A stretch of 64,000 bases of DNA from Selenomonas ruminantium subsp. ruminantium ATCC 12561 (GCF_000424065.1 NZ_AUJE01000011.1:1-64000); one strand, 5' to 3'. Counted from the first letter of the stretch, positions 37,776 through 46,682 are shown. Made by a program: numbers and translations. The notes: generated by a model not told the origin, from the sequence alone.

Positions 37776-38635
37776 GCGAAAAAGCCATACAGCCGAAAAT
37801 TGCCAGCCGGGAAGTGACGACCCATATCCTGAAGGCATTTGGCCTGCGCATGAGCAAGAAACTGGGGCAGAATTTCCTGATTGATGCCGGCATCGTGCAG
37901 GGTATTGTGGATGCGGCGCAGATTGAGGAAGGCGACCGCGTGCTGGAAATCGGCCCCGGTATCGGCACGCTGACGCAGGGGCTGGCAGAAGCCGGTGCCG
38001 ATGTCACGGCGGTGGAGCTGGATAAGAAGCTGCCGGCAGTTCTTGCGGAAACCCTCAAAGGTTACGATAATGTACGCATTGTGCCGGGCGATATCCTCAA
38101 GGTCAATATCCCTGAAATCATGGGGGATAAGCCCTTCAAGGTGGCGGCAAATCTGCCCTACTATATCACGACGCCGATTCTGATGGCGCTACTGGAGCGT
38201 CATCTGCCCATCACCCATATGGTCACCATGGTGCAGAAGGAAGTGGCCCTGCGCATGGTGGCAAAGCCGGGCGGCAAGGATTACGGCGCGCTGTCCGTAG
38301 CCGTGCAGTATTACACTGAGCCGGAAATCGTGCTCGATGTACCGCCGCGCTCCTTTATTCCGGCGCCGGAAGTCGACAGCGTGGTTATCGCTTGCAAGGT
38401 GCGGGAAACGCCGGCCGTTGCGGTACAGGATGAAAAGATGTTTTTCCGCGTGGTCAAAGCCGCCTTCGGTCAGCGTAGAAAGACGCTGGCTAATGCGTTA
38501 AAAGGCGGTGGACTGCCCAAAGAGCAGGTGCGCGATGCCATGGAACGTGCCGGCATTGACCCGACGCGGCGCGGGGAAACGCTTTCGCTTACGGAATTTG
38601 CGCAGCTTGCGGATGCGTTTAGTGCGCTGGGATAA
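37772..38635 (+). CDS. rsmA: 16S rRNA (A1518/A1519) dimethyltransferase
   Basis: Dimethylates two adjacent adenines near the 3' end of 16S rRNA (KsgA). It has 287 residues: N-terminal KKLGQNFLID, SAM loop LEIGPGIGTLTQ, and catalytic NLPYYITTPI. It is the last gene of the operon starting at 33551. Downstream there is no simple terminator but a run of four hairpin elements. Confidence 0.96.
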   Translation: MSEKAIQPKIASREVTTHILKAFGLRMSKKLGQNFLIDAGIVQGIVDAAQIEEGDRVLEIGPGIGTLTQGLAEAGADVTAVELDKKLPAVLAETLKGYDNVRIVPGDILKVNIPEIMGDKPFKVAANLPYYITTPILMALLERHLPITHMVTMVQKEVALRMVAKPGGKDYGALSVAVQYYTEPEIVLDVPPRSFIPAPEVDSVVIACKVRETPAVAVQDEKMFFRVVKAAFGQRRKTLANALKGGGLPKEQVRDAMERAGIDPTRRGETLSLTEFAQLADAFSALG

Positions 38636-38657
38636 GTTAACATCTATATGCTAAGAC

Positions 38658-38739
38658 GCCCGTTGGGGCTGGTAATATTTTCCTTCGCCATAGACAGGCT
38701 TGTCAAAAGCTGCGGAAAACATCACCAGCCCCAACGGGC
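38658..38739 (-). repeat. Hairpin element copy B1 (type I core)
   Basis: Perfect 16-bp outer arm GCCCGTTGGGGCTGGT. The inner arm TTTTCC/GGAAAA is joined by AAT-A against C-ATC, giving G.U pairs only on the minus strand. The core (minus) CTTTTGACAAGCCTGTC equals A3. Starts 22 bp after the rsmA stop. Confidence 0.85.
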
Positions 38740-38792
38740 TTATTGCGTGTGATTACAGGCATTGATTTTGTTTACGTCGTGGCGCGAAGGAC

Positions 38793-38871
38793 GCCCGGGG
38801 GCGGATAATATTTTTCCTCTGCTTAGACAGGCTTGTCAAACGCGCCGGAAAAGCATCACCAGTCCACGGGC
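38793..38871 (-). repeat. Hairpin element copy B2 (partly decayed)
   Basis: Type II core (minus GCGTTTGACAAGCCTGTC) and intact inner arm TTTTTCC/GGAAAA, but the outer arms GCCCGGGGGCGG and CCAGTCCACGGGC pair only at their ends. Confidence 0.7.
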
Positions 38872-38904
38872 TGTTTTCGTGCGTACTGGCATATAGTAGG
38901 TATT

Positions 38905-38975
38905 AAGCCCGGCGATAGGGGGATGGCTTTCGGCAGCGTTTGATGAGCCTGACCAGGTGGGAGAAAGCGTATAGC
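38905..38975 (+). repeat. Hairpin element copy B3 (strongly decayed)
   Basis: A plus-oriented remnant: GGATGGCTTTCGGCAGCGTT matches A4 and is followed by TTGATGAGCCTGACC, a mutated core. The right arm is not recognisable beyond GAGAAAGCGTAT. Confidence 0.6.
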
Positions 38976-38984
38976 AGGCACTAA

Positions 38985-39063
38985 GTCAGAGGTCAGGGGA
39001 TGCCTTTCGGGAACGTTTGACAAGCCTGTCTAAGTGGACGAAATGTATCCCCTGACCTCTGAC
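38985..39063 (+). repeat. Hairpin element copy B4
   Basis: Perfect 16-bp outer arm GTCAGAGGTCAGGGGA. The inner arm TGCCTTTCG/CGAAATGTA has one G.U and one mismatch. The core ACGTTTGACAAGCCTGTC is in plus orientation. Its outer arm is unrelated in sequence to those of the other copies. Confidence 0.8.
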
Positions 39064-39222
39064 GCCTTATCACCACGATGTAAACTGAACGCTCAGCGGA
39101 GAAATAAACTTGCAAAAAATGCCTTAATGCTCTTGCTACTATGCAAAAAATGTTATACAATTAGGTTCGTGTATTGTATTAGGAAAATATTTCGCTAATG
39201 TATAGCAGAAAGCAGGTAGGTT
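39064..39222. other. Gap between element B4 and nhaC
   Basis: No ORF or hairpin element here. It presumably holds the nhaC promoter; AT-rich boxes such as TTGTAT near 39173 occur, but none with convincing spacing. Confidence 0.4.
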
Positions 39223-40725
39223 ATGGCTGAATCGATTTGGTCCATCCTGCCGCCAGTTATCACTATTTTACTGGCTTTGTGGACAAAGGAAGTCTACATG
39301 TCCCTGATCGTTGGTATCTTCTCCGGTGCCATGCTCTTTACAGGGGGCAACTTCTTAGAATCCACGCTGACCATGTTTAAGGTTATGGCGGACAAGGTGG
39401 GCGGCAATGTCAACATCTTGGTATTTTTGGTAATTTTAGGTATCTTAGTGGCGGCAATTACCCGTAGCGGTGCCACCAGTGCTTATGGTGAATGGGCAGC
39501 GCGCACGATTAAAGGCAAGCGTCAGGCTTCCCTGATCACGGCTCTTTTGGGTCTGGTCATCTTTATTGATGACTACTTCAACTGCCTGACCGTAGGTACG
39601 GTTATGCGTCCGGTGACGGATAAGTTTAAGATTTCCCGCGCCAAGCTGGCCTACATCATCGATGCTATGGCAGCACCTATCTGCATTATCGCACCGGTGT
39701 CGAGCTGGGCGGCGGCTGTTGGTTCGTCTCTGCCGGAAGGCTCGGAGATTGATGGTTTCTCGCTGTTTATTCAGACGATTCCGTTTAATCTCTATGCATG
39801 GCTGACGCTTATCTTCCTGTTCTTCATCATTTGGACGGGCAAGGACTTTGGGGCGATGGCGCATGATGTCAAGCGCAGCAATGAGCATTTTGAGATTCCC
39901 AAGGAATATCAGGAAAGCGGCGAAGTACACAAGGACCAGCAGGGCAATGGCCAGATAATTGACTTGATTTTGCCGCTTTTGGTGCTGATTGCCGCCTGCG
40001 TTTACGGCATGCTCTATACCGGCGGGATTCACGAGGGCAAGAGCATTGCCGATGCCTTTGCGGATTGTGATTCTTCCAAGTCCTTGGTGCTGGGCTCCTT
40101 TATCGCCTTTGTATTTACGGGTCTGCTCTACCTGCCCCGCAAGGTGATTACGTTCAATGCCTTCTGTGACAGCTTTGGCTGGGGCTTCAAGGCCATGACA
40201 CCGGCTATCTTCATTCTGTGCCTGGCTTGGACGCTTTCGGGTATTTGCAGTGACAAGTATCTGAATCTGGGCGGCTTTGTCGGCGGCATTGTCAGCGCGA
40301 ATGCGACTTTGATTATGCTTTTGCCGCCGATTTTCTTCCTCGTGGCCATTGGTCTGGCCTTTGCGACCGGCACGAGCTGGGGAACCTTTGGTATTTTGAT
40401 TCCTATTGCGGTAGCTGTCGTAGGGGCTGACCCGCAGATGCTGACCATCTGTGTGGCCGCTATCCTCTCCGGTGCTGTGGGCGGTGACCATGCTTCGCCG
40501 ATTTCCGATACCACGATACTGGCGTCAGCCGGTGCGCAGTGTGACCATTTGGACCATGTGAGCACGCAGCTGCCCTACGTTATGACCGTGGCAGCCTGCT
40601 CGCTGATTGGTTATGTGGTGGACGGCTTTACCGGCAATGGCTGGATTGGCCTGGGGACGGCGCTAGTTTGTCTCTGTGTTGCGATGACGGTTATTTCCGC
40701 TAAAGTAAAATCGTTGGATAAATAA
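39223..40725 (+). CDS. nhaC: NhaC-family Na+/H+ antiporter
   Basis: A 500-residue membrane protein with about 12 helices, of the NhaC family. Conserved family stretches are LVIFIDDYFNCLTVGTVMRPVTDK, APVSSWAA, FATGTSWGTFGILIPI and SGAVGGDHASPISDTTILAS. It is expected to expel Na+ in exchange for protons, or an organic acid in some family members. AGGTAGG precedes the ATG. It stands alone between hairpin elements B and C. Confidence 0.88.
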   Translation: MAESIWSILPPVITILLALWTKEVYMSLIVGIFSGAMLFTGGNFLESTLTMFKVMADKVGGNVNILVFLVILGILVAAITRSGATSAYGEWAARTIKGKRQASLITALLGLVIFIDDYFNCLTVGTVMRPVTDKFKISRAKLAYIIDAMAAPICIIAPVSSWAAAVGSSLPEGSEIDGFSLFIQTIPFNLYAWLTLIFLFFIIWTGKDFGAMAHDVKRSNEHFEIPKEYQESGEVHKDQQGNGQIIDLILPLLVLIAACVYGMLYTGGIHEGKSIADAFADCDSSKSLVLGSFIAFVFTGLLYLPRKVITFNAFCDSFGWGFKAMTPAIFILCLAWTLSGICSDKYLNLGGFVGGIVSANATLIMLLPPIFFLVAIGLAFATGTSWGTFGILIPIAVAVVGADPQMLTICVAAILSGAVGGDHASPISDTTILASAGAQCDHLDHVSTQLPYVMTVAACSLIGYVVDGFTGNGWIGLGTALVCLCVAMTVISAKVKSLDK

Positions 40726-40771
40726 AATAACATTATATATAAAGGTGCGCATTACAGCGATCTACTAAGAC

Positions 40772-40850
40772 GCCCGCTGACTGATAATACTTTCCCTCTG
40801 CTTAGACAGGCTTGTCAAACGCGACGGGAAAGCATCATCAGTCAGCGGGC
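40772..40850 (-). repeat. Hairpin element copy C1 (type II core)
   Basis: Perfect 14-bp outer arm GCCCGCTGACTGAT, then AAT-A against C-ATC and inner arm CTTTCCC/GGGAAAG. The core (minus) is GCGTTTGACAAGCCTGTC. All mismatches are A.C on plus and G.U on minus. It begins 46 bp after nhaC. Confidence 0.85.
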
Positions 40851-40900
40851 TTATTTAGTGCATGCTGGTATTGTATTACAACGATATATTATTATACGCA

Positions 40901-40939
40901 AACTTCCTTGCTGCAATATTATGTGTCAAGGGAGTTTTT
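40901..40939 (+). terminator. Terminator between nhaC and the ABC importer operon
   Basis: A 9-bp stem ACTTCCTTG/CAAGGGAGT with one wobble and a 16-nt loop, followed by T5. The rest of the gap up to 41045 holds a CCCCATGGGG palindrome at 40972-40981 and a possible -10 TATGAT at 41007, with no convincing -35. Confidence 0.65.
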
Positions 40940-41045
40940 GTTTACCGTTTTTTCCGTCACAAGATTTCATCCCCCCATGGGGCTTATAAAAATGGAAAAA
41001 ATTTTGTATGATTAAATTATTATATGCATGGGGGCGATAACGAGC

Positions 41046-41987
41046 ATGAATTATGCGTTTAAGCGCTTAATACAGCTGATACCGATTCTGTTTGGCATTA
41101 CGTTTCTATCTTTTTTGCTGATGTATATGGCGGGCAGTGATGCCGTGACGGAAATGTACAGCAACCGCGGTGTGGAAGTCGCGCAGGAAATCATTGACGA
41201 GCGCAAGGCGGCTTTGGGACTTAATCTGTCCTTTGGCGAACAGTATATAAACTGGCTCTGGGCCATGTTGCATGGCGATATGGGGGTTAGTTTCGTCACG
41301 GGGGAAAACGTGCTCAAGGCGTTCCTGCGAAAACTGCCGGCAACGCTTATGCTTACGGGGCTGTCTATTGCCCTGACGTTGCTTATCTCCCTGCCCTGTG
41401 GCATACTGGCGGCGATACGCCATGACCGGGGGATTGATTTAATTTTGCGCTTTGGCAGCTTTATGGGCAATGCCATGCCCAATTTCTTTGTGGCCATGCT
41501 TCTGATGGAGTTTTTGGGCATTCAGCTGGGGCTTTTGCCGGTAATTTCGAGCGGTACGGACTTTGAAAGTGCTTTGCTTCCCACGCTTACGCTGGCTATA
41601 GCCATGTCGGCTAAATATATGCGGCAGGTGCGCTCGGCGGTGCTTGAAGAATTGGGCAAGGATTATGTGCTGGGGGCCAAGGCGCGGGGGATTAGCGACA
41701 GCGTTATCCTTTGGAAAAATGTAATGAAAGCGGCAATGCTGACCATTATGACCCTGCTGGCGCTTTCGATTGGCAGCCTTTTGGGGGGCACAGCCATTGT
41801 CGAGAGTATATTTATGTGGGACGGCGTGGGGAAACTGGCGGTAGATGCCATCAATATGCGGGATTATCCCATGATTCAGGCCTATGTAATGTGGATGGCG
41901 ATTATCTATGTGCTGGTGAATCTTGTGGCGGATTTGCTCTATCACGAGCTTGACCCGCGGATTCGTCTGGGGGTGAATGGGAAATGA
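41046..41987 (+). CDS. ABC importer permease 1 (nickel/peptide, NikB/DppB type)
   Basis: A 313-residue inner-membrane permease with six helices and a BPD_transp_1 domain. The EAA loop reads LGAKARGISDSVILWKNVM, and the family's C-terminal ELDPRIRLG is present. The frame is open from ATG 41028, but GGGGGCG precedes ATG 41046, giving MNYAFKRLIQL. It overlaps the next permease by 4 nt. First gene of a five-gene importer operon of the nickel/dipeptide/metallophore class. Confidence 0.88.
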   Translation: MNYAFKRLIQLIPILFGITFLSFLLMYMAGSDAVTEMYSNRGVEVAQEIIDERKAALGLNLSFGEQYINWLWAMLHGDMGVSFVTGENVLKAFLRKLPATLMLTGLSIALTLLISLPCGILAAIRHDRGIDLILRFGSFMGNAMPNFFVAMLLMEFLGIQLGLLPVISSGTDFESALLPTLTLAIAMSAKYMRQVRSAVLEELGKDYVLGAKARGISDSVILWKNVMKAAMLTIMTLLALSIGSLLGGTAIVESIFMWDGVGKLAVDAINMRDYPMIQAYVMWMAIIYVLVNLVADLLYHELDPRIRLGVNGK

Positions 41988-42838
41988 GTCAGTCAGCGGC
42001 ACCAACGATTCGCCTGCAAAATGTGCGGAAGAATACCTTGCAGCGGAAGTTGTATTTCTTTGGCGCTCTGGCTCTGCTATTGGTTGTAGCGTCGTTTTTC
42101 AGTGAGCAGCTTTGCCCATATGACCCGTATATGCAGGATATGAGTCTGACGAAAGCAGCACCATCAGCTGAGCATCTTTTGGGGACAGACCGCTATGGGA
42201 GGGATATGCTTTCGCGGGTTATCGCGGGCAGCAAGACCAGTATTTTTTCGACCTTATTGTTGGTGAGTTTTATCACGCTCTTTGGCAGTCTTATCGGTAT
42301 TATCTGTGCCTGGATGGGCAGGAAAACAGACACGGTTCTTATGCGCCTGTCGGATATGTTCCTCGCCTTTCCGGGGCTGGTATTTGCGCTCGCCGTAGCT
42401 GCCGTTTTAGGCGGCGGTGTACACAATGCGATTTTTGCTTTAGCTGCCATTAGCTGGCCCAAATATGCGCGGCTGGCGCGCAGTCAGACTTTGGCCTTGC
42501 AGGCCGCGCCCTTTATGCAGGCGGCGAAGATGGCGGGGAGCGGCACCTTTAAGCTCATTTATAAGCATGTCATTCCCAATATCTCTGGGCCGATTCTTGT
42601 CACGGCGGTGCTCGATATCGGCACGATGATGATGGAACTGGCGGGGCTGTCTTTTTTGGGGCTGGGTGCAAAGCCGCCTATCCCGGAATGGGGGAGCATG
42701 ATGAGCGATACCCGCAATCTCCTGCCCACCCAGCCCTGGGTGACGCTGGCACCGGGCTTTGCGATTTTCTTTTCCGTGATGATTTTTAATCTGCTCGGCG
42801 ATACGGTGCGGGATTATCTCGACCCGAAACGGAGGTAA
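41984..42838 (+). CDS. ABC importer permease 2 (nickel/peptide, NikC/DppC type)
   Basis: A 284-residue partner permease with an N-terminal helix (LYFFGALALLLVVASFF), the family motif HLLGTDRYGRDMLSRVI and the EAA loop AAKMAGSGTFKLIYKHVIPN. It forms the heterodimeric channel with permease 1. Two nucleotides separate its stop from the first ATPase gene. Confidence 0.9.
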   Translation: MSQSAAPTIRLQNVRKNTLQRKLYFFGALALLLVVASFFSEQLCPYDPYMQDMSLTKAAPSAEHLLGTDRYGRDMLSRVIAGSKTSIFSTLLLVSFITLFGSLIGIICAWMGRKTDTVLMRLSDMFLAFPGLVFALAVAAVLGGGVHNAIFALAAISWPKYARLARSQTLALQAAPFMQAAKMAGSGTFKLIYKHVIPNISGPILVTAVLDIGTMMMELAGLSFLGLGAKPPIPEWGSMMSDTRNLLPTQPWVTLAPGFAIFFSVMIFNLLGDTVRDYLDPKRR

Positions 42839-42840
42839 CG

Positions 42841-43662
42841 ATGGCAGAAATAATCCGTTATGAACAAGTGGATATTCACTACAATGGCGCACGCGCTGTC
42901 CATGATGTCAGTTTTTCCGTGGCTGAAGGGGAAATCCTCGGCATTGTGGGGGAAAGCGGCAGCGGCAAGTCTACGCTCCTCAAAGCGGCTATGGGGATGC
43001 TGGGCCGTGAAGGGCTGGTGACCCGCGGCGATATTTATTACAAGGGACTGGATTTGCCGGATATCAGCGACAAGGAACGGCAGAAAATCAGCGGTGCGGA
43101 AATCGGCATGATTTTTCAACAGGCGGGCAGCAGCTTTTGTCCGATTCGCCGCATCGGCACGCAGATAAAGGAAATGATGGCGGCGCATGGCTATACCGAT
43201 GCGCGGGCCGTGGAAATAGAAGCCTGCGAACTGCTGCATAAATTCGGCTTTGCCGAGCCTAAGCGCATTTTTGCAAGTTACCCTTTTGAACTCTCCGGCG
43301 GCATGCAACAGCGGGCGGCGGTGGCGGCGGCCATGCTCTTAAAGCCCAAAATCCTGCTTGCCGACGAGCCGACCTCGGCCCTCGATGTTACCGTGCAGAA
43401 ACAGGTCATTGAGGAAATGCTGCTGGCGCGGGAACTGTTTGGCACGGCGATTATTTTGGTCACGCATAATATCGGCGTCATCCGTGCGATGGCCGATACT
43501 ATGCTCGTGCTTCATCAGGGGGAAGTGATGGAATATGGCAAAGCCAAGGAAATCTTAAATAGCCCGCAATCGCCGTACACGCAAAAACTGTTGGCGGCGG
43601 TGCCCAGGCTCAGGAGGTCAGGAGTAACCTATGGACAAGATTCTGCAAGTCAGGCATCTTAA
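42841..43662 (+). CDS. ABC importer ATPase 1 (NikD/DppD type)
   Basis: A 273-residue ATPase with Walker A GESGSGKST (37-45), signature LSGGMQQRAAVAAAM and Walker B ILLADEPTSALD. The short C-terminal extension ends VPRLRRSG. Its 3' end overlaps the second ATPase gene by 32 nt. A pair of distinct ATPases is typical of peptide/nickel importers. Confidence 0.9.
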   Translation: MAEIIRYEQVDIHYNGARAVHDVSFSVAEGEILGIVGESGSGKSTLLKAAMGMLGREGLVTRGDIYYKGLDLPDISDKERQKISGAEIGMIFQQAGSSFCPIRRIGTQIKEMMAAHGYTDARAVEIEACELLHKFGFAEPKRIFASYPFELSGGMQQRAAVAAAMLLKPKILLADEPTSALDVTVQKQVIEEMLLARELFGTAIILVTHNIGVIRAMADTMLVLHQGEVMEYGKAKEILNSPQSPYTQKLLAAVPRLRRSGVTYGQDSASQAS

Positions 43663-44392
43663 AAAGATTTTTCCCCGGCAGGAGGGCGGCGAAATCGTCG
43701 CGGTGGATGCTGTGAGTTTTACGCTTTCGGCAGGGGGAAAACTCGCCATTATCGGCGAAAGCGGCAGCGGCAAGACCACTGTGGCGCGCATGATTGCCCG
43801 CCTGATTCCGCCGACTGCGGGCAGGATTTTTTTGGCGGGCGAGGAGATTACGCAGGCCAAGGGGGCGCAACTCAAAAAGGCGTATGCCCAAATGCAGATG
43901 GTGTTCCAAAATCCTGTGGACAGCTTCGATCCCAGGTGTACACTCGGGGATGGCATCAGCGAAAGCCTGATTAATCACGGCAGGAGCCGGGAACAGGCCA
44001 AGAAGATAACCGAGAATCTGCTGGCACTCTGTGGACTGCCAGCAGATTTTGCTGACCGCTATCCGCATGAGGTCAGCGGCGGCCAGTGCCAACGGGCGGC
44101 AATCGCCCGTGCCCTGGCGATTGAGCCGCAGCTTGTGATTCTCGATGAAGCGACTTCGGCACTGGATGTGACGGTGCAGGCGGAAGTTTTGTCCCTGCTC
44201 AACCGTCTGCAGCAGGATAGGGGCATGGCCTATCTCTTTATCTGTCACGATATCGCCCTGGTGCAGGATTTTTGTGATAGGGTAATCGTGATGAATAACG
44301 GCAGGATTGTTGAAGAAGGTACACCCGATGAGGTGATTAACCATCCGCAACAGGAATATACGCAAAAACTGATTGACAGCGTGTTGTTATAA
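43631..44392 (+). CDS. ABC importer ATPase 2 (NikE/DppF type)
   Basis: A 253-residue ATPase with Walker A GESGSGKTT (42-50), signature VSGGQCQRAAIARAL and Walker B VILDEATSALD. The start ATG 43631 is preceded by AGGAGGTCAGGAG and lies inside the end of the previous gene. The substrate-binding protein gene follows after 36 nt. Confidence 0.9.
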   Translation: MDKILQVRHLKKIFPRQEGGEIVAVDAVSFTLSAGGKLAIIGESGSGKTTVARMIARLIPPTAGRIFLAGEEITQAKGAQLKKAYAQMQMVFQNPVDSFDPRCTLGDGISESLINHGRSREQAKKITENLLALCGLPADFADRYPHEVSGGQCQRAAIARALAIEPQLVILDEATSALDVTVQAEVLSLLNRLQQDRGMAYLFICHDIALVQDFCDRVIVMNNGRIVEEGTPDEVINHPQQEYTQKLIDSVLL

Positions 44393-44428
44393 TAGATTTA
44401 TGTAAAACAGGAAGGGAGTTTTTGGCAA

Positions 44429-45979
44429 ATGAAATGGAAAAAACTGTTGGCTGCAACCTTGGCGCTGGGCATAAGTGCCGTTGTAATGGCTGGCTGTGGC
44501 AGCGACAAGGCCGCAAGCAATGGGGAAAAGGCGCTGGTTATCGGCGATACCACCTTTAACAGCTCCAACGAGGAACCGGATGTCAATCCGCATAATGCCT
44601 ATGCTGGCTGGGCCTGCATCCGCTATGGTATCGGTGAGACGCTTATAAAGTACTCCGACAAGATGGAGCTTCAGCCCTGGCTGGCAACCAAGTGGGAAAA
44701 TGTGGACGAGTTTACCTGGAAATTCACCCTGCGGGATGATGTAACCTTCTCGAGCGGGCGCAAAATGGATGCTGCAGCCGTAAAGCAGTGCCTTGAGCAC
44801 CTTATCGCGAATAACAAGCGGGCGGCACAGGATTTGAAGATTGCTGCTATCGAGGCCAACGGTCAGGAACTAATCATCAAGACCACGGAGCCGAGACCGG
44901 CACTCTTAAACTATCTTGGCGACCCCTACGGCTGCATCATTGATGTGGATGCCGGCTTTGAACAGGGCATCGTAGCTGGTACTGGCCCGTACATTGCCAC
45001 AGATATCAAGACGGATGACCATCTGGTCTTGAAGAAAAATGAGCATTATTGGGGCGGCACGCCGAAACTCGACAAGATTACCATTCGCACCATTACGGAC
45101 GGCAACACGCTTTCGAGTGCCCTGCAATCCGGCGAAGTCCAGGCTGCTTACGGCATGGCCTATGAAAGCTATCCATTGTTCAAGAATGACAAATACAATA
45201 TCTCCCAGATTTCTACTTCCCGCTGCTTCTTCGGGAAGATGAACTTTGACCCGGATTCGGTCTGCGCAGACCCCGCAGTGCGTCAGGCCATCGCGATGGG
45301 CATTGACAAGGAAAACTTCGTGGCCAAACTCTTGGACGGCAATGGTTTTCCGGCTAACGGCGTATTCCCCGCAGGCCCGGCCTTTGGCGGCGACAAGGTA
45401 AAGGCCGAAAAATTTGACCTTGATGGCGCCAAGAAGGTACTGGAAGCTGCCGGCTGGGTGGATACGGATGGCGATGGTATCCGCGAAAAGAACGGCAAAA
45501 AACTCGTGATCAAATGGCTGACCTATCCGAGCCGTCAGGAACTGCCGCTGCTGGCTGAATCCGCACAGGCAACATTGAAGGAAATCGGCATGCAGGTGGA
45601 AATCAACAACACCGCCGACAACAATCAGGTGGTCAAAGATACCAAGGCCTGGGATGTCTATGCCATGGCCAATGTACAGGCACCGACCGGCGACCCGGAA
45701 TACTGGTTCACGGTGTTTGCAACCTCCAATGCTACCAAGAATCAGGGTAAGTACAGAAGTGCCCGTCTCGACGCATTGGAAAATCAGTTGAGCCGCGAAT
45801 TTGACCCGGCCAAGCGTGCACAACTGGCGCTCGATATGCAGCAGGTCGTGCTCGATGACCATGCGTTTGTGTTCTGCTCCTTCCTCAAGATGAGCATGAT
45901 TTCCAAGGCCAATGTGAAAAATTATACATCCCATGCCTGCGATTACTATCAGGTGACGGCGGATTTGGATGTGGAGTAA
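44429..45979 (+). CDS. ABC importer substrate-binding lipoprotein (NikA/CntA/DppA class)
   Basis: A 516-residue SBP_bac_5-family lipoprotein. The signal peptide ends in a lipobox MAGC with acylated C23. The mature part carries the class hallmarks WENVDEFTWKFTLRDDVTFSSG, AVKQCLEHL, GTGPY and DPAVRQAIAMGIDKE. It captures the substrate for the two permeases and two ATPases upstream. Nickel, a metallophore complex or small peptides are all possible. The phrase LTYPSRQELPLLAESAQATLKEIG resembles metal/opine-type binders more than oligopeptide binders, which is a soft argument. Confidence 0.85.
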   Translation: MKWKKLLAATLALGISAVVMAGCGSDKAASNGEKALVIGDTTFNSSNEEPDVNPHNAYAGWACIRYGIGETLIKYSDKMELQPWLATKWENVDEFTWKFTLRDDVTFSSGRKMDAAAVKQCLEHLIANNKRAAQDLKIAAIEANGQELIIKTTEPRPALLNYLGDPYGCIIDVDAGFEQGIVAGTGPYIATDIKTDDHLVLKKNEHYWGGTPKLDKITIRTITDGNTLSSALQSGEVQAAYGMAYESYPLFKNDKYNISQISTSRCFFGKMNFDPDSVCADPAVRQAIAMGIDKENFVAKLLDGNGFPANGVFPAGPAFGGDKVKAEKFDLDGAKKVLEAAGWVDTDGDGIREKNGKKLVIKWLTYPSRQELPLLAESAQATLKEIGMQVEINNTADNNQVVKDTKAWDVYAMANVQAPTGDPEYWFTVFATSNATKNQGKYRSARLDALENQLSREFDPAKRAQLALDMQQVVLDDHAFVFCSFLKMSMISKANVKNYTSHACDYYQVTADLDVE

Positions 45980-46007
45980 GCAGCAGGAAAAAATATATTG
46001 ATGGATA

Positions 46008-46048
46008 AACTCCGTTGGTGTGTAACTTTATGCACTAACGGAGTTTTT
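46008..46048 (+). terminator. Terminator of the ABC importer operon
   Basis: A ~14-bp stem AAACTCCGTTGGTG/CACTAACGGAGTTT with one wobble and a 12-nt loop, followed by TT. Confidence 0.8.
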
Positions 46049-46112
46049 AGGTAAATTGCAGTTTGTCGGGGAGTTCAGTTCGTGGTAAAGGTATCTTGTT
46101 CATACGTGGTCA

Positions 46113-46306
46113 GGGGCGAACGGGGGAGTACTTTTTCTGATTCCGCTAAACGACCCTCCCTGAAAGAAATCGCTATTTAGCTATATGCGCCGGGCAGGCC
46201 GGCGGCGCGTCTTTCAACGTGCTTTCTAGTTGCTGCCTGCGTCGGGCCGGCCTTCACTGCGTTCAGGCAGTCGCTCCTACAGAAAAAGCACTCCCCCATT
46301 CGCCCC
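46113..46306 (-). repeat. Large hairpin module M1
   Basis: 194 nt closed by 27-nt arms (46113-46139 and 46280-46306) that pair except for two plus-strand A.C positions, which are G.U on the minus strand. Inside lie a GC-rich palindromic block (46186-46210, shared with M2) and a small hairpin GCCT/AGGC around loop GAACGCAGTGA (minus orientation). A further helix CGGCCC/GGGTCG is also present. Confidence 0.7.
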
Positions 46307-46318
46307 AAGTTACGGATT

Positions 46319-46653
46319 AGCCCATTGCCACGGACTCGTTGCTCCCGTAACAAAAACATCGATGTACTTGTTGCTTATCATCACAACATCGCCACATATG
46401 ATACATACATAACTTTGGTGGGAGAGCAGTTTATTCAGCCAAAGCTGCGATTTAGCCCATTGCCACGAACTCTTTGCTCCCGTAACAAGAACATCGATAT
46501 ACTTGTTGCTTGCCATCACAACATCGCCAGATGTTACATACATAACTTTGGTGGGAGAGCAGTTTATTTATCCGAAGCTGCGATTTAGCCTGTTGCCACA
46601 AACTCGTTGCTCCTGTAACAAGAACATCGATGTACTTGCTGCTTATCACTACG
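46319..46653. repeat. Tandem direct repeat, about 134-bp unit, 2.5 copies
   Basis: Units begin at 46319, 46454 and 46587 (AGCCCATTGCC or AGCCTGTTGCC), so the periods are 135 and 133 bp. Shared landmarks are GTAACAAGAACATCGAT, CATAACTTTGGTGGGAGAGC and GAAGCTGCGATTTAGCC. The third unit is truncated. The changed period breaks any common reading frame. Confidence 0.85.
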
Positions 46654-46682
46654 AAAATGACGGTTTGTACGGACATCACTTA

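Noticed and set aside
32402-40870. Integron attC sites or plain rho-independent terminators for the hairpin elements
   Set aside because: No RYYYAAC/GTTRRRY core sites and no integrase for attC. No T-tracts after the stems for terminators.
46319-46653. CRISPR array
   Set aside because: Only 2.5 units of ~134 bp without distinct spacers; no cas gene in the window.
46310-46679. Short minus-strand frames with a repeating peptide (KYIDVLVTGA, LLSHQSYVC)
   Set aside because: They are readings of the ~134-bp tandem repeat. The 135/133-bp periods break the frame between units and there is no ribosome binding site.
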